Source: Coraliomargarita sp965656715 (lineage in GTDB: Bacteria > Verrucomicrobiota > Verrucomicrobiia > Opitutales > Coraliomargaritaceae). From it: DNA of 64,000 bases. A model generated the notes under the pieces. The model had not been told where the DNA came from. It made no database searches and saw nothing but the letters and a program-made list of their open reading frames with translations. The stretch is from assembly GCA_965656715.1 (NCBI GenBank), contig CBFHLR010000002.1:95362-159361 (forward strand). The letters run 5' to 3'. Every line of letters starts with the position of its first letter. Positions within the stretch are counted from its first letter, which is position 1. The position numbers were made by a program, and so were the translations under genes. This document shows, piece after piece, positions 33,172 through 42,851 of the stretch.

Positions 33172-33720
33172 CTATTCGCGGTAAAGGCCGCTCGCATGGA
33201 TGATCACATTCGAGTCGGTTGAGGTTGCTGCAACTGTTCCTACGACCGTAACCTCGTCGAGTTCTTCAAGCCCAATGCGTTGCTTGATGTCGCCCTGTAT
33301 CGGATTGCCGTCGTTGTCCACGAACTGAACCGACATACGCATCGACTGAATTTTGTCCGGATCTTCACAGCAGGCATCCCATGGAGTGGAGCAATGGTCG
33401 TCGTCGCCCATCTCGTCGCAGAATTCCAGTTCTGGGTCGGCGAGGACAAATGCTGCGTAGCCTTCGACAAATGGATGTAAGGTGCCTCCGATCTGACCGC
33501 TTACCTGGATACCTTCACCAGGCTTAGCTTGTTGGCGTGCTTCAAAGACGCTGAGCACATCTGTCGGAGCCTCAGCCAGTATGAACTGCGCGGCGGTTAT
33601 GCTGTCCGCTTCCGAGTCTGCAGAAGACTGATCGGACGGCGAACAAGCGGTGATCGCGAGTGAGAGTGCGCCTAGTGAAAGCGCAGTGGCGAAGGATGAT
33701 GGTGTATTTTTTGTATTCAT
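33172..33720 (-). CDS. Cys-rich lipoprotein of the CobW/ABC locus
   Basis: A 182-residue lipoprotein: signal LSLGALSLAITAC with lipobox ITAC (Cys at about 26). The mature part has a beta-rich region (IQVSGQIGG, AAFVLADPE, DEVTVVGTVAATS), possibly OB-like, interrupted by the acidic cysteine cluster FCDEMGDDDHCSTPWDACCEDPD, a candidate metal site. It is last in a minus-strand run with two permeases, an ATPase and an adaptor. I do not recognise a named family. A metal-binding accessory of the transporter is the best contextual guess. Confidence 0.7.
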   Translation of the reverse strand: MNTKNTPSSFATALSLGALSLAITACSPSDQSSADSEADSITAAQFILAEAPTDVLSVFEARQQAKPGEGIQVSGQIGGTLHPFVEGYAAFVLADPELEFCDEMGDDDHCSTPWDACCEDPDKIQSMRMSVQFVDNDGNPIQGDIKQRIGLEELDEVTVVGTVAATSTDSNVIIHASGLYRE

Positions 33721-33744
33721 TTGTTGGAGATGTGTAAACGTTGA

Positions 33745-34911
<1,167 letters not shown>

Positions 34912-34917
34912 CGTTAC

Positions 34918-36060
34918 TTATCGAAGTGATTCAACCAATGGACGCTTTGCCGCGACCCAAGCAGGCCAGAATGATGCCAGTAGCCCCAGGCCACAGGCGA
35001 CTGACAGTGCGGTGAGCGTTACGGTCAGGCTCGGAGAAAGGGCCAGTGTTAACCCTTCGTTGCCGATGGTATAACTACGAAGGTAGAAAAACAGCGTTGC
35101 TCCAAGGCTACCCACGAGACCGCCGGCGAGACCGAGCAACGCACCTTCGCCGACCATAATGGATCCCACCATACGTCTGGAAAAACCGATCGTTTGGAAG
35201 ACCGCGCTTTCTTGGACACGTCCACGAGCGGCAAGAAGCAGCGCATTGGCGACCAGCCCAAGAACAGCGAACACTGCACCCAGCCCGATCCAGCGGGTAA
35301 AGCTGATCATCTCAATCATGTCATGAGCGGTCTGCACGAAGAATGCCTTCTCTGGACGAGTCGTTGTGGGGGCGCTATCGGAGGCAAACATCTCATCGAT
35401 TTCATTCGCGACTGTGTCGATTTGAGACGTATCGCTCACGCGCACGTTAAACTGCGTGACTGTGCCAAGTCCGACACGTGAGGCTTGCTGTAAGAAGGGC
35501 AGGTGCACGTAGGCGACGTTGTTATCCTGCTGTAGAGGAGAGCTGACAACGCCTGCCACCCAGACACGCACTCCGACCGCTTCGAAGGTGTCACCGGGGC
35601 TGAGCCCTCGACGGCGGGCAAAGTGTTCGCCCACCAAGGCGGCATCACTTCGCGATTTCCATTGATCCATGGAGCCACGTTTGATCTCCAGTTCCGGATT
35701 GTAGCTGTTCAATGTTTCAGGCGGCACGCCGCGGAAGGTTATGACATCCAGACTCGCGCCGCAGTTATTCACGGCGATCTGAATCGGGATCGCTTCCGTA
35801 ACACCTTTGATGCGACGAATCTCACTTAGATAATGTTCCGGCAAACGTGATGTCATCGGGCAGAAGCGATTTTCCCGATAAACGACGAGCACATTATCAT
35901 CCGCGCCGCTTTGAATAACACGAGCCAATGAATGTTGCATGGTTTGCACTGCAGTAAAGAGGAACATGCCTGACCCGACACCTGCTACCGTTAGCAGACT
36001 ACGCACTCGATGGCGCATCACCTGTTTGACTGCTAGGTTGATTGTGTGGCGTAGTTTCAT
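34918..36060 (-). CDS. ABC transporter permease (FtsX/MacB type) 1
   Basis: A 380-residue FtsX/MacB-type permease: N-terminal MRHRVRSLLTVAGVGSGMFLFTAV, a periplasmic domain, then GLGAVFAVLGLVANALLLA, the QTIGFSRRMVGSIMVGEGALLGLAGGLVGS region split by a coupling helix, and a last membrane segment near the C-terminus. Its ATG overlaps the end of the ATPase gene by four bases (36057-36060). Such transporters do not import; they extract or export substrates by mechanotransmission (family knowledge). Confidence 0.87.
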   Translation of the reverse strand: MKLRHTINLAVKQVMRHRVRSLLTVAGVGSGMFLFTAVQTMQHSLARVIQSGADDNVLVVYRENRFCPMTSRLPEHYLSEIRRIKGVTEAIPIQIAVNNCGASLDVITFRGVPPETLNSYNPELEIKRGSMDQWKSRSDAALVGEHFARRRGLSPGDTFEAVGVRVWVAGVVSSPLQQDNNVAYVHLPFLQQASRVGLGTVTQFNVRVSDTSQIDTVANEIDEMFASDSAPTTTRPEKAFFVQTAHDMIEMISFTRWIGLGAVFAVLGLVANALLLAARGRVQESAVFQTIGFSRRMVGSIMVGEGALLGLAGGLVGSLGATLFFYLRSYTIGNEGLTLALSPSLTVTLTALSVACGLGLLASFWPAWVAAKRPLVESLR

Positions 36061-36785
36061 GATCCAGATGTAGTCGTTTCGTGAATACGTGACTGCTCAA
36101 TCAGCTTTCCCTTTTCCAAGTGCAGCGTGCGGCTGGCAGCCTCTGCGGCGACGGCATCGTGAGTGACCATGACGATGGTTTTGCCAAAGTCCTTCGAGAG
36201 CTCCTGCATCAATTCGAGGATGGAGGTCGCGGACTCACGGTCGAGGTCGCCTGTTGGTTCGTCCGCGACTAATAACTCGGGGTCGCTTACGATGGCGCGG
36301 GCAATGGCGACACGTTGCTCTTGGCCGCCTGAGAGTTCGCTCGGTCGGTGATCCATACGATCCGCCAAGCCGACGAGATCGAGCGCGGAACGAACCTTTG
36401 CGCGACGTTCCGCGCGGCTTAGTTCAGGATCGAGTAGGAGAGGCAACTCCACGTTTTCGAAGGCTGTTAGAATCGGCACGAGGTGATAGAGTTGGAAAAT
36501 ATAGCCACAATGTCGTGCCCGCCAACTAGTCAACTCGCCGCGTGATAGGCTAGCGAGATTGCGTTCACCCACCCACAGCTCACCAGTTGATGGATGATCG
36601 ATGCCGGCGATCAAATTGAGTAGGGTCGTTTTTCCGGAGCCGGAAGGCCCCATTAAGGCAAGGAATTCACCGCGCGCAACATCCAGATCGAGTGCTTCAA
36701 GCGGTGTGACAGAGGTGCTGCCTTTGTGGTAGGTCTTTGAGAGTTCGCGGCAGCGAATGAGGTTTTCGTTTGAAGAATGTGTCAT
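36057..36785 (-). CDS. ABC transporter ATPase (LolD/MacB type)
   Basis: A 242-residue ATPase: Walker A GPSGSGKTTLLN (about 49-60), Q-loop region FQLYHLVP, signature LSGGQEQRVAIARA, Walker B LLVADEPTGDLD and switch histidine in VMVTHD. The sequence is typical of the LolD/MacB/FtsE class that pairs with FtsX-type permeases. It is coupled to the downstream permease by a four-base overlap and follows the adaptor gene by 20 bp. Confidence 0.95.
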   Translation of the reverse strand: MTHSSNENLIRCRELSKTYHKGSTSVTPLEALDLDVARGEFLALMGPSGSGKTTLLNLIAGIDHPSTGELWVGERNLASLSRGELTSWRARHCGYIFQLYHLVPILTAFENVELPLLLDPELSRAERRAKVRSALDLVGLADRMDHRPSELSGGQEQRVAIARAIVSDPELLVADEPTGDLDRESATSILELMQELSKDFGKTIVMVTHDAVAAEAASRTLHLEKGKLIEQSRIHETTTSGS

Positions 36786-36805
36786 CGTTCGAAATGGGTT
36801 GGGGG

Positions 36806-38233
36806 TTACTGGCGAGCGCGAACGCGATCACCTTCCTTGAGGTCTGGTGGTGGGTTTAGAACCACACGGTCGCCAGGCTTGAGTCCGTCGATAATCGGCA
36901 AGTAACCATCGCGCTCCTCTAAGCCAACATGGACGGCTTGTTGAGTGATACGTTTACCGCTCGCATCCAGTGTCCATACACTGACCTCACCTGACTGCTG
37001 GATGAGTGCACTTCTTGGCACATACACGGCCGCACGAGTATTGCTCTGAATACCTTTACCCTGAGAACCAGAATAGGGCGCGAGAAATTCCGCACGACAG
37101 AGCATTTCGGGGCGCAGGCCATCTGCCGCACTCAGGAGCTGAACTTTCGCCTGTAGGGTGTTACGCTGTAAGTCGGCTTGTCCGTAGATGCGGCTCACGC
37201 GACCTTCGAATATCTTGTCCTGCAAGAAGACCGAACGCAAGCGCACTGGTTGGCCTATTGAGAGTTGTGCGGCTTCTTCAAGCGGCACATCGATACGAGC
37301 CTGTAGTGATTCTGGGTCGAAGATTTTAGCGACAGTGGACGACTCTGGATCGTCCATCATTGCGATGCGCTTATAGCCGGGCGATACGTAGAGTTTTTGA
37401 ATGATGCCATCGATCGGGCTACGGATTTCCATGCGGTCCAGCGCTAGTTGCTTGCGAGCCACATCGGTGACCGCCGCCTCGAGTTCATGTTCGGTGCGTC
37501 TGACTGCTGCGCTACGCGCAGCAAGCTCGGCCTCTAGCTCGCCTTTGTTCGCTTCGAGGGCTTGAATGACCGCGCGTTGAGTTAAAACTCGCAAACGTGA
37601 CTTAGCGATTTCCTGCTCCGACACGCTTTTCGATCCGACCGCAAGCAGGCGTGTCTCATCATCGCGGAGCTCTTCAAGTCTCGCTTCTTCGATTTCGACT
37701 TCTTCAGCCAGACGTTGCAGGGCTGCACTGGTGGTGCGGACCATCGCCTTCATCTCGCTCATGGCTGCGGCACGTTCGCCACGTGTCGCTTGAGCAGTGG
37801 CTAGATCAAGCCGGGCATCGTCATCGACCAGTTTTGCTAAGAGCTGCCCTTTGCGAACGGTCTCGCCTTCGAGCACGTGCACCGTATCGACGAAGCCGTT
37901 GTTTAGGGCTGGCACATGAAACGGCAGAGGATCCGCCTCGATCCAACCGGAGGCTTGGAACAGGGCCTTGCCGCCGAAGTCTTGCACCATATTCGAGTCA
38001 TCAACCGGCATGCCGGTGACCACTTGCTGACTGCGTTGAGTGATCACTGACTCAAACTGCAATTCGCGCGCAGGAATAAAGCGCTCTCCAAAGAGTAGCA
38101 CCAGCAAGAGAATAAATGCGAGGAGGAGCCCGAACGGCAGTAGTTTCGCTAGCCGCTGAGCGACTTGTTTGGATTTGGGTGGGGGCGTTTCGCTACCCCC
38201 AGGTTTCGTATATAGATCGGAAGTTTGGACCAT
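36806..38233 (-). CDS. HlyD/MacA-type periplasmic adaptor
   Basis: A 475-residue membrane-fusion protein. One N-terminal membrane anchor (about residues 33-49) is followed by a lipoyl-like half motif (HVPALNNGFVDTVHVLEGETVRKGQLLAKL), a long helical hairpin rich in Glu, Ala and Arg (about 145-265), the second lipoyl half (MEIRSPIDGIIQKLYVSPGYK) and a beta-barrel domain (LQARIDVPLEEAAQLSIGQPVRL). It links the inner-membrane ABC transporter to the outer membrane or stabilises it. No TolC-like gene is present in the window. Confidence 0.88.
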   Translation of the reverse strand: MVQTSDLYTKPGGSETPPPKSKQVAQRLAKLLPFGLLLAFILLLVLLFGERFIPARELQFESVITQRSQQVVTGMPVDDSNMVQDFGGKALFQASGWIEADPLPFHVPALNNGFVDTVHVLEGETVRKGQLLAKLVDDDARLDLATAQATRGERAAAMSEMKAMVRTTSAALQRLAEEVEIEEARLEELRDDETRLLAVGSKSVSEQEIAKSRLRVLTQRAVIQALEANKGELEAELAARSAAVRRTEHELEAAVTDVARKQLALDRMEIRSPIDGIIQKLYVSPGYKRIAMMDDPESSTVAKIFDPESLQARIDVPLEEAAQLSIGQPVRLRSVFLQDKIFEGRVSRIYGQADLQRNTLQAKVQLLSAADGLRPEMLCRAEFLAPYSGSQGKGIQSNTRAAVYVPRSALIQQSGEVSVWTLDASGKRITQQAVHVGLEERDGYLPIIDGLKPGDRVVLNPPPDLKEGDRVRARQ

Positions 38234-38339
38234 ATTATGTGATTCGTTTGCAGTGTCATCAGCCCAGACGGAGGTCTGGCCGACACGTTACAGGAACACG
38301 ACCAACAGAAACGGCCGTGTATTTAGACGAATCACAAAA

Positions 38340-38699
38340 TCAGATTAACCAAGACTGTAAGTGGCAACGTTGCTCACTCGGCAGCAAGGGGGGCGGGCGT
38401 GCCCGCTGGCAGATTGCCCCGACTTGTGGACGACGTAGCGCCCGTTCCTCGGTTAAAGTCTCGACGGCAAATAGTGTCAGGCCGAAGGAGTCGCTTTGCG
38501 TAACTAATAGGTAGATTGGCGTCTTCGGTGCAGGGTCCGTTTCTGTTTGGACGCAGCACTCCGGCATGCTTTGACAGCATGAAACCGTAACCAGCTCAGC
38601 CTCCGCACTCTCGGCATGATCGCAGCCACAAGTCGCCGCACTCAGGGGGAGCCCCATGAGCGGCAGAAGTGCCAATAAACTGATCAACCAGATGCGCAT
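38340..38699 (-). CDS. Small exported Cys-rich protein
   Basis: From the ATG at 38699 the protein has 119 residues: signal peptide MRIWLISLLALLPLMGLPLSAA, then a cysteine-rich mature N-terminus (TCGCDH, SCCQSMPECC) and a basic C-terminal half. An upstream start at 38777 would bury the signal sequence. The Cys/His pattern directly after the cleavage site suggests metal binding or disulfide bonds. It lies between the CobW GTPase gene and the adaptor gene. I do not recognise a family. Confidence 0.6.
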   Translation of the reverse strand: MRIWLISLLALLPLMGLPLSAATCGCDHAESAEAELVTVSCCQSMPECCVQTETDPAPKTPIYLLVTQSDSFGLTLFAVETLTEERALRRPQVGAICQRARPPPLLPSEQRCHLQSWLI

Positions 38700-38786
38700 A
38701 CTTAATTTGTAGTATGTAAACCGAAATCCGGAGAAATTGCAAGAGCTGAGAAAATGGTTCAAATAGTAGGTCAGCAACTGACTCTG

Positions 38787-40067
38787 TCAGCACTCGCAGG
38801 ATTGGAGAGCTTGGGTAATTGCCTGACGGTCGAGATCTATGCCGATAAAGACGATTTCTTGACGTTTGTCGCCGAGTTTTGGATGCCAGGTGTTTTGTAG
38901 ATTCTCTGGTATCTGGGCGGCCGTCGCTTCGCCATCTTCGATCATATCGATCCACCATTTCCCTAGCAGGTCGTTGCGCAAGATCTTGCCCGTGATCGAG
39001 AGCAAGCCGACACGTTTAGGCTCTCGAGTAGTCCAATAAAAGCCTTTGGCGCGCACGACACCGGGCAGCCCGGAGCGCAGCAATTTGAGGAATTTGGTCT
39101 CATCGAATGGGCTACGCGCATTGTAGACGAAGCTCGTGAGTCCGTAATCTTTGTGGTGGTTCTTCTGAGTGCTGGCTCCGTTTTGCAGACTAAAATCACT
39201 GCTGACTCGTGCGACGGGCATGAACTGATTGGAACTTAGGTCCAGCTCAGGCTCCGAGGCCTTAGGTTGACTGTTGTTTGCAAGCATGAGGTTACGCCAA
39301 TGTGCACCCATCAAGGTCGCGTCTTCATCGAAGCGTTCGGTTTCCAGCAATGTGCGTGCGTCAATACTGCCAAACTCGCAACGTTGCACTTCGGCGCGAT
39401 CATTCAAGCTGCACAGGTATGCTTCCAGTCGCTTGGCATCGGTGAGTTCCACTTGATCCGTCTTGTTGAGCAGCAACAGATCCGAGCATTCGATTTGCTC
39501 CAGGAGCAATTCTTCCAGAGGGCGACGTCGGTCGGCTTGTAGGATTTGAATGCGCTTTTCTACGTCTGCTTCTGCCCGAGCACTTAAATGATCGTCGAGA
39601 TTGGCCGCATCGACCACTGTCACGAGATTTGCGACACGCAGGAAGTCGACCCCAGATACGCCAAGCATGTTCGTGGTGTAGAGATTCTCGAGGATCGACT
39701 TTGGTTCGGCGACTCCAGTTGCCTCGATCAGGATGTGGCTCGGCTGATATTCCAAGTAGAGGTGCAGTAAGGCATCCATCAACTCATTCTGAATCGAGCA
39801 GCAGATACAACCACTGCCCAATTCGACCATGCCACTGATCGGACTCTTCATCTCGCTGATCGAGTTCTTGATGAGGCTCGCATCGATATTCACCTCACCG
39901 AGATCGTTGACCAATACGGCTAGATTCACGGACTTACTCGACGCTAGCAAATGGTTGAGCAGGGTGGTTTTTCCAGCACCAAGAAAACCACTCAATAGAG
40001 TGACAGGCACACGTGCAGCCTCTGCAATCGGGGCTGTTGGCTTCCAAGTAGAAAACGATTCAGACAT
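38787..40067 (-). CDS. CobW-family GTPase metallochaperone
   Basis: A 426-residue CobW/COG0523 protein. Walker A is GFLGAGKTTLLNH (about 28-40), the family metal motif CICC is at 87-90 in GSGCICCSIQ, the guanine-specificity motif is LLLNKTDQVE, and a C-terminal CobW_C domain contains RAKGFYWTTREP. The insert after residue 270 carries NHHKDYG, a possible extra metal site. COG0523 proteins deliver zinc, cobalt or other metals to client proteins. It leads the minus-strand run containing the Cys-rich protein and the ABC exporter. Confidence 0.9.
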   Translation of the reverse strand: MSESFSTWKPTAPIAEAARVPVTLLSGFLGAGKTTLLNHLLASSKSVNLAVLVNDLGEVNIDASLIKNSISEMKSPISGMVELGSGCICCSIQNELMDALLHLYLEYQPSHILIEATGVAEPKSILENLYTTNMLGVSGVDFLRVANLVTVVDAANLDDHLSARAEADVEKRIQILQADRRRPLEELLLEQIECSDLLLLNKTDQVELTDAKRLEAYLCSLNDRAEVQRCEFGSIDARTLLETERFDEDATLMGAHWRNLMLANNSQPKASEPELDLSSNQFMPVARVSSDFSLQNGASTQKNHHKDYGLTSFVYNARSPFDETKFLKLLRSGLPGVVRAKGFYWTTREPKRVGLLSITGKILRNDLLGKWWIDMIEDGEATAAQIPENLQNTWHPKLGDKRQEIVFIGIDLDRQAITQALQSCEC

Positions 40068-40188
40068 CCGCTGAATGCAAGCGCCTTGCGCTTAGGAATC
40101 AAGGGCGCGTTTATTTTAGTGCGCACTCTGGTCAATCTATTGGGTTTGCTCCTTGGTGAACGAGCACTCGCACGCTGTTTATGGCGGC

Positions 40189-40713
40189 TTACTGCGATTT
40201 CGGGCGGAAGACCTTGATTTTCTCGGAGTCGACTTCGAGATAAGGGCCTTCAATCAGATCAATGCAGTAGGGGATCGCCGGAAACACCGCTTCCAGGCAT
40301 TCGCCGATCGCCTTCGGCTTGCCCGGAAGGTTCACGATTAGGCTCTTGCCACGGATCCCCGCGGTCTGACGCGAGAGAATCGCGGTCGGCACAAAGTTCA
40401 GCGAGGTCGCGCGCATTAACTCGCCGAAGCCGGGCAGCATCTTCTGGCACACCGCCTCGGTGGCCTCAGGAGTCACATCTCGCACCGCCGGTCCGGTGCC
40501 TCCCGTGGTGAGGATCAAGCAGCAGCCCTCTGCGTCGGCAAACTGCTTGAGCTGTGCTTCGATCTGGTCCTGGTCGTCGGGGACGACTGCATAGGCCGTC
40601 TCAAAGGGCGTGGTGATCCATTCCGAGAGCAGGGCGACAGCCGCCCTGCCTGGAATGTCTTCATAGATGCCCGCACTCGCGCGGTCGGATATATTGATAA
40701 CGCCTAATTTCAT
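40189..40713 (-). CDS. mog: Molybdopterin adenylyltransferase
   Basis: From the ATG at 40713 (MKLGVINISDRASAG) the protein has 174 residues and reads like MogA: LTTGGTGPAVRDVTPEAT for the MPT/ATP site, LPGFGELMRATSL, PTAILSRQTAGIRGKSLIVNLPGKPKAI and IPYCIDLIEGPYLE at the end. It adenylylates molybdopterin before molybdenum insertion. It is 26 bp after the phosphofructokinase gene on the same strand, with no other molybdenum cofactor gene nearby. Confidence 0.92.
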   Translation of the reverse strand: MKLGVINISDRASAGIYEDIPGRAAVALLSEWITTPFETAYAVVPDDQDQIEAQLKQFADAEGCCLILTTGGTGPAVRDVTPEATEAVCQKMLPGFGELMRATSLNFVPTAILSRQTAGIRGKSLIVNLPGKPKAIGECLEAVFPAIPYCIDLIEGPYLEVDSEKIKVFRPKSQ

Positions 40714-40739
40714 TTTAACTGAGTTTGAACGGCAAATCT

Positions 40740-42065
40740 CTAGCTCCACTGAGTCGGCTGACCTGTGTTATTTAGCACAGAGCGCCATAGGCTAGATGTT
40801 GGACGCATCAAGCGCGTCCGCCCCTTGAGTGCATCAAAGGGCACGTGCGTGAAGTAGCCATGCCAGCTGCCGACGAGCATTGCAGTTTTGCCAGCCATGC
40901 CGGCATGCACCGCATAGCGTGCTAAGTCTCCGCAGAAGACCGAGTCATGCCCGTTCGCACCAATGCTACGAATGGTGTAACTGGGGTCGAAATACTTAAC
41001 GTTCACTTCTTCATTCCAGCCCTTGGAAGCCTCTACGATCTTCTCCTTCAGGAACAGGCCCACATCTTTAAAACGGACATTGCCCGACTTATCCTGCTCT
41101 CCAGTTTGGCCAAGTAGTTCTTGGCAGGCTCCTTCAGCCACGACAACCACCGCATGTTGGCGCTCACGCAGGCGTTGCCTAAGGTGTGCTAGAAAGCCGT
41201 TTGGCCCATCCAGATGGACAGGCACCTCGGGGACAAAGCAGTAGTTTACATTGCCATTCGCGCGTGTTGCCATTGCTGCAATGAAGCCTGCGTGACGTCC
41301 CATTAATTTGACAAGTCCCACGCCGTTAAGTGCAGCCTTCGCCTCAGTGTGTGCACACTCCATCACTTTTTCCGCCTCCTCAACTGCGGTTTCGAAGCCG
41401 AAACTTTTGAATACCAGAGGGATGTCATTGTCGATCGTCTTTGGAATGCCGATCACTGAGAGTTTCAGCCCGCGTCGCTCCACTTCGTCTGCGATTGCCG
41501 TTGCACCGCGCAGGGTGCCGTCGCCGCCGATGGTAAAGAGTATATTCACTCCGAGCTCTTCCAGATAATCAACTACGTCCGGGATTGGTTGCTTGCCGCG
41601 AGAGGAGCCAAGCACGGTTCCACCGAGCGTGTGGATATTCTCAACCCATTCTGGTGTCAATAAGCGCGGCTCATAGGGAGTCCCCTTGATCATACCCGCA
41701 TAGCCGTAGCGAATGCCGTAGACCGTTTGCACTCCATAACCACGCATCAGGGTCATGACGAGTTGACGGATCACATCATTGAGTCCCGGGCAGAGACCGC
41801 CGCAGGTTACAATGGCAGCTTTAGTTTCTTGGCCATTAAAAAACACCTTTTCTCGAGCGCCTGCCTTTTCGAATGCGAGCGATGTGTCGGTGGAACTGTT
41901 GTCGTTGAGGTGGATGTTGACCTGAACTCGGTCGGCATCACTGGTCATTCGAAAGTCCACCCAGTCTGCTGGGCGAGATCGGAGAATTGGGCTTTCAAAT
42001 TGGCATGGCCCGAGATTCCTAATATTTAGCATCTCCTGATTCAATGACTTGGAATTGTTATTCAT
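40740..42065 (-). CDS. pfkA: 6-phosphofructokinase, long plant/trypanosome-like type
   Basis: From the ATG at 42065 the protein has 441 residues; an upstream ATG at 42101 is possible. Motifs: AAIVTCGGLCPGLNDVIR, GGTVLGSSRG, FTIGGDGTLRGA and IGIPKTIDNDIPL. The glycine in GGDGT points to ATP as donor, while the lysine in PKTIDND is the residue found in pyrophosphate enzymes and in plant/trypanosome ATP enzymes, so it belongs with the latter group. It catalyses the committed step of glycolysis, which would take carbon entering as DHAP only in the reverse direction. Confidence 0.87.
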   Translation of the reverse strand: MNNNSKSLNQEMLNIRNLGPCQFESPILRSRPADWVDFRMTSDADRVQVNIHLNDNSSTDTSLAFEKAGAREKVFFNGQETKAAIVTCGGLCPGLNDVIRQLVMTLMRGYGVQTVYGIRYGYAGMIKGTPYEPRLLTPEWVENIHTLGGTVLGSSRGKQPIPDVVDYLEELGVNILFTIGGDGTLRGATAIADEVERRGLKLSVIGIPKTIDNDIPLVFKSFGFETAVEEAEKVMECAHTEAKAALNGVGLVKLMGRHAGFIAAMATRANGNVNYCFVPEVPVHLDGPNGFLAHLRQRLRERQHAVVVVAEGACQELLGQTGEQDKSGNVRFKDVGLFLKEKIVEASKGWNEEVNVKYFDPSYTIRSIGANGHDSVFCGDLARYAVHAGMAGKTAMLVGSWHGYFTHVPFDALKGRTRLMRPTSSLWRSVLNNTGQPTQWS

Positions 42066-42225
42066 GGGAAGAAAGAGGATATTAAAAGAGCATGAATGCA
42101 AAATTATAAAGCCAGTCAGTCTAGCTTGTCAGCACACTCGTAGTAACTTGAAATGTGACGTTTAGTTGCGACCACAAATCCCTATAGCCTAAGGTGCACC
42201 TGGCTGTGGTGAGGCTTGTATCTCC

Positions 42226-42378
42226 TCAACGTTTCACTTTCTTTTTGCGCTTGGGTGTTTGAGTCCGTTTTCCTTTTTTGATCGACACTTTTGGCTCGCC
42301 CGTGCCACTCGCTTTCCAGCGCTTGGCTTCGCTCGTAAACTGGTTCAATTTGAGATGATTACATTTGTCCCATTCCAT
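42226..42378 (-). CDS. Short basic protein of unknown function (50 residues)
   Basis: An ATG at 42378 opens 50 codons to a TGA at 42226-42228. The product starts MEWDKCNHLKLNQFTSEAKRW and ends in a tail dominated by Lys and Arg (KKGKR, PKRKKKVKR). An AAGGGA ribosome-binding-like sequence overlaps the haemoglobin stop region at good spacing, and the start is only 10 bp beyond that stop. A nucleic-acid-binding role is suggested by composition alone. No homologue is recognised, and coding status is uncertain. Confidence 0.4.
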   Translation of the reverse strand: MEWDKCNHLKLNQFTSEAKRWKASGTGEPKVSIKKGKRTQTPKRKKKVKR

Positions 42379-42388
42379 TGCTGTTCCC

Positions 42389-42784
42389 TTACTGCATTTG
42401 GTTCTTATTGTTGGCGATGATACTGCTCAGGCGCATCCCAATTTTATCGGCGATCTGCCCCATCTGCACTGCCTGCGATTCCGGTAGGTGCGCGTGACAA
42501 GTTCGTTTCCAAAGGCCTAACCATGCCTGGAAATGGCCTTCTTCTAGATTGAGTGAGAGGTGCTTCCACGCCATGCCGCCGCTATAGTTCGCGGGGCCAC
42601 CGGTGAGCCCCGACCAAAAATCGGCGATCTTTTCGATGTGCGCGCCCCAGTCTTGAATGTGTGTATTGAAGATCGGGCCAATTAATTCATGCTGACGCAC
42701 ATCGGCATAGAAGTGCCTGAGCAGCTCAATCAAATTTGGCCGACCTCCGATTTGGTCAAAGAGACTTTGTTGAAATCCATCCAT
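42389..42784 (-). CDS. Truncated haemoglobin (group III-like)
   Basis: A 131-residue 2/2 haemoglobin: LRHFYADVRQHELIGPIFNTHIQDWGAHIEKIADFWSGL covers helices B to E, with the proximal-side region in GHFQAWLGLWKRTCHAHLPE (His in the F-helix zone). The FYADVR-IGPIF-DWGAH-FW pattern fits group III. Function may be oxygen or nitric-oxide chemistry, which context does not resolve. It lies in a minus-strand stretch between a HAD phosphatase and a small basic reading frame. Confidence 0.88.
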   Translation of the reverse strand: MDGFQQSLFDQIGGRPNLIELLRHFYADVRQHELIGPIFNTHIQDWGAHIEKIADFWSGLTGGPANYSGGMAWKHLSLNLEEGHFQAWLGLWKRTCHAHLPESQAVQMGQIADKIGMRLSSIIANNKNQMQ

Positions 42785-42851
42785 ATGAGGCCTGAATCAA
42801 TCAAAACGGTATGCGCGCTCAAGCCCTATCGAATCACGGTATCCTTGATCT

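Noticed and set aside
40079..40093. Short palindrome AAGCGC-CTT-GCGCTT before the CobW gene as a metal-regulator site
   Set aside because: Only 6-bp arms, no match to a known Zur consensus and no second copy; too weak to report as an operator.
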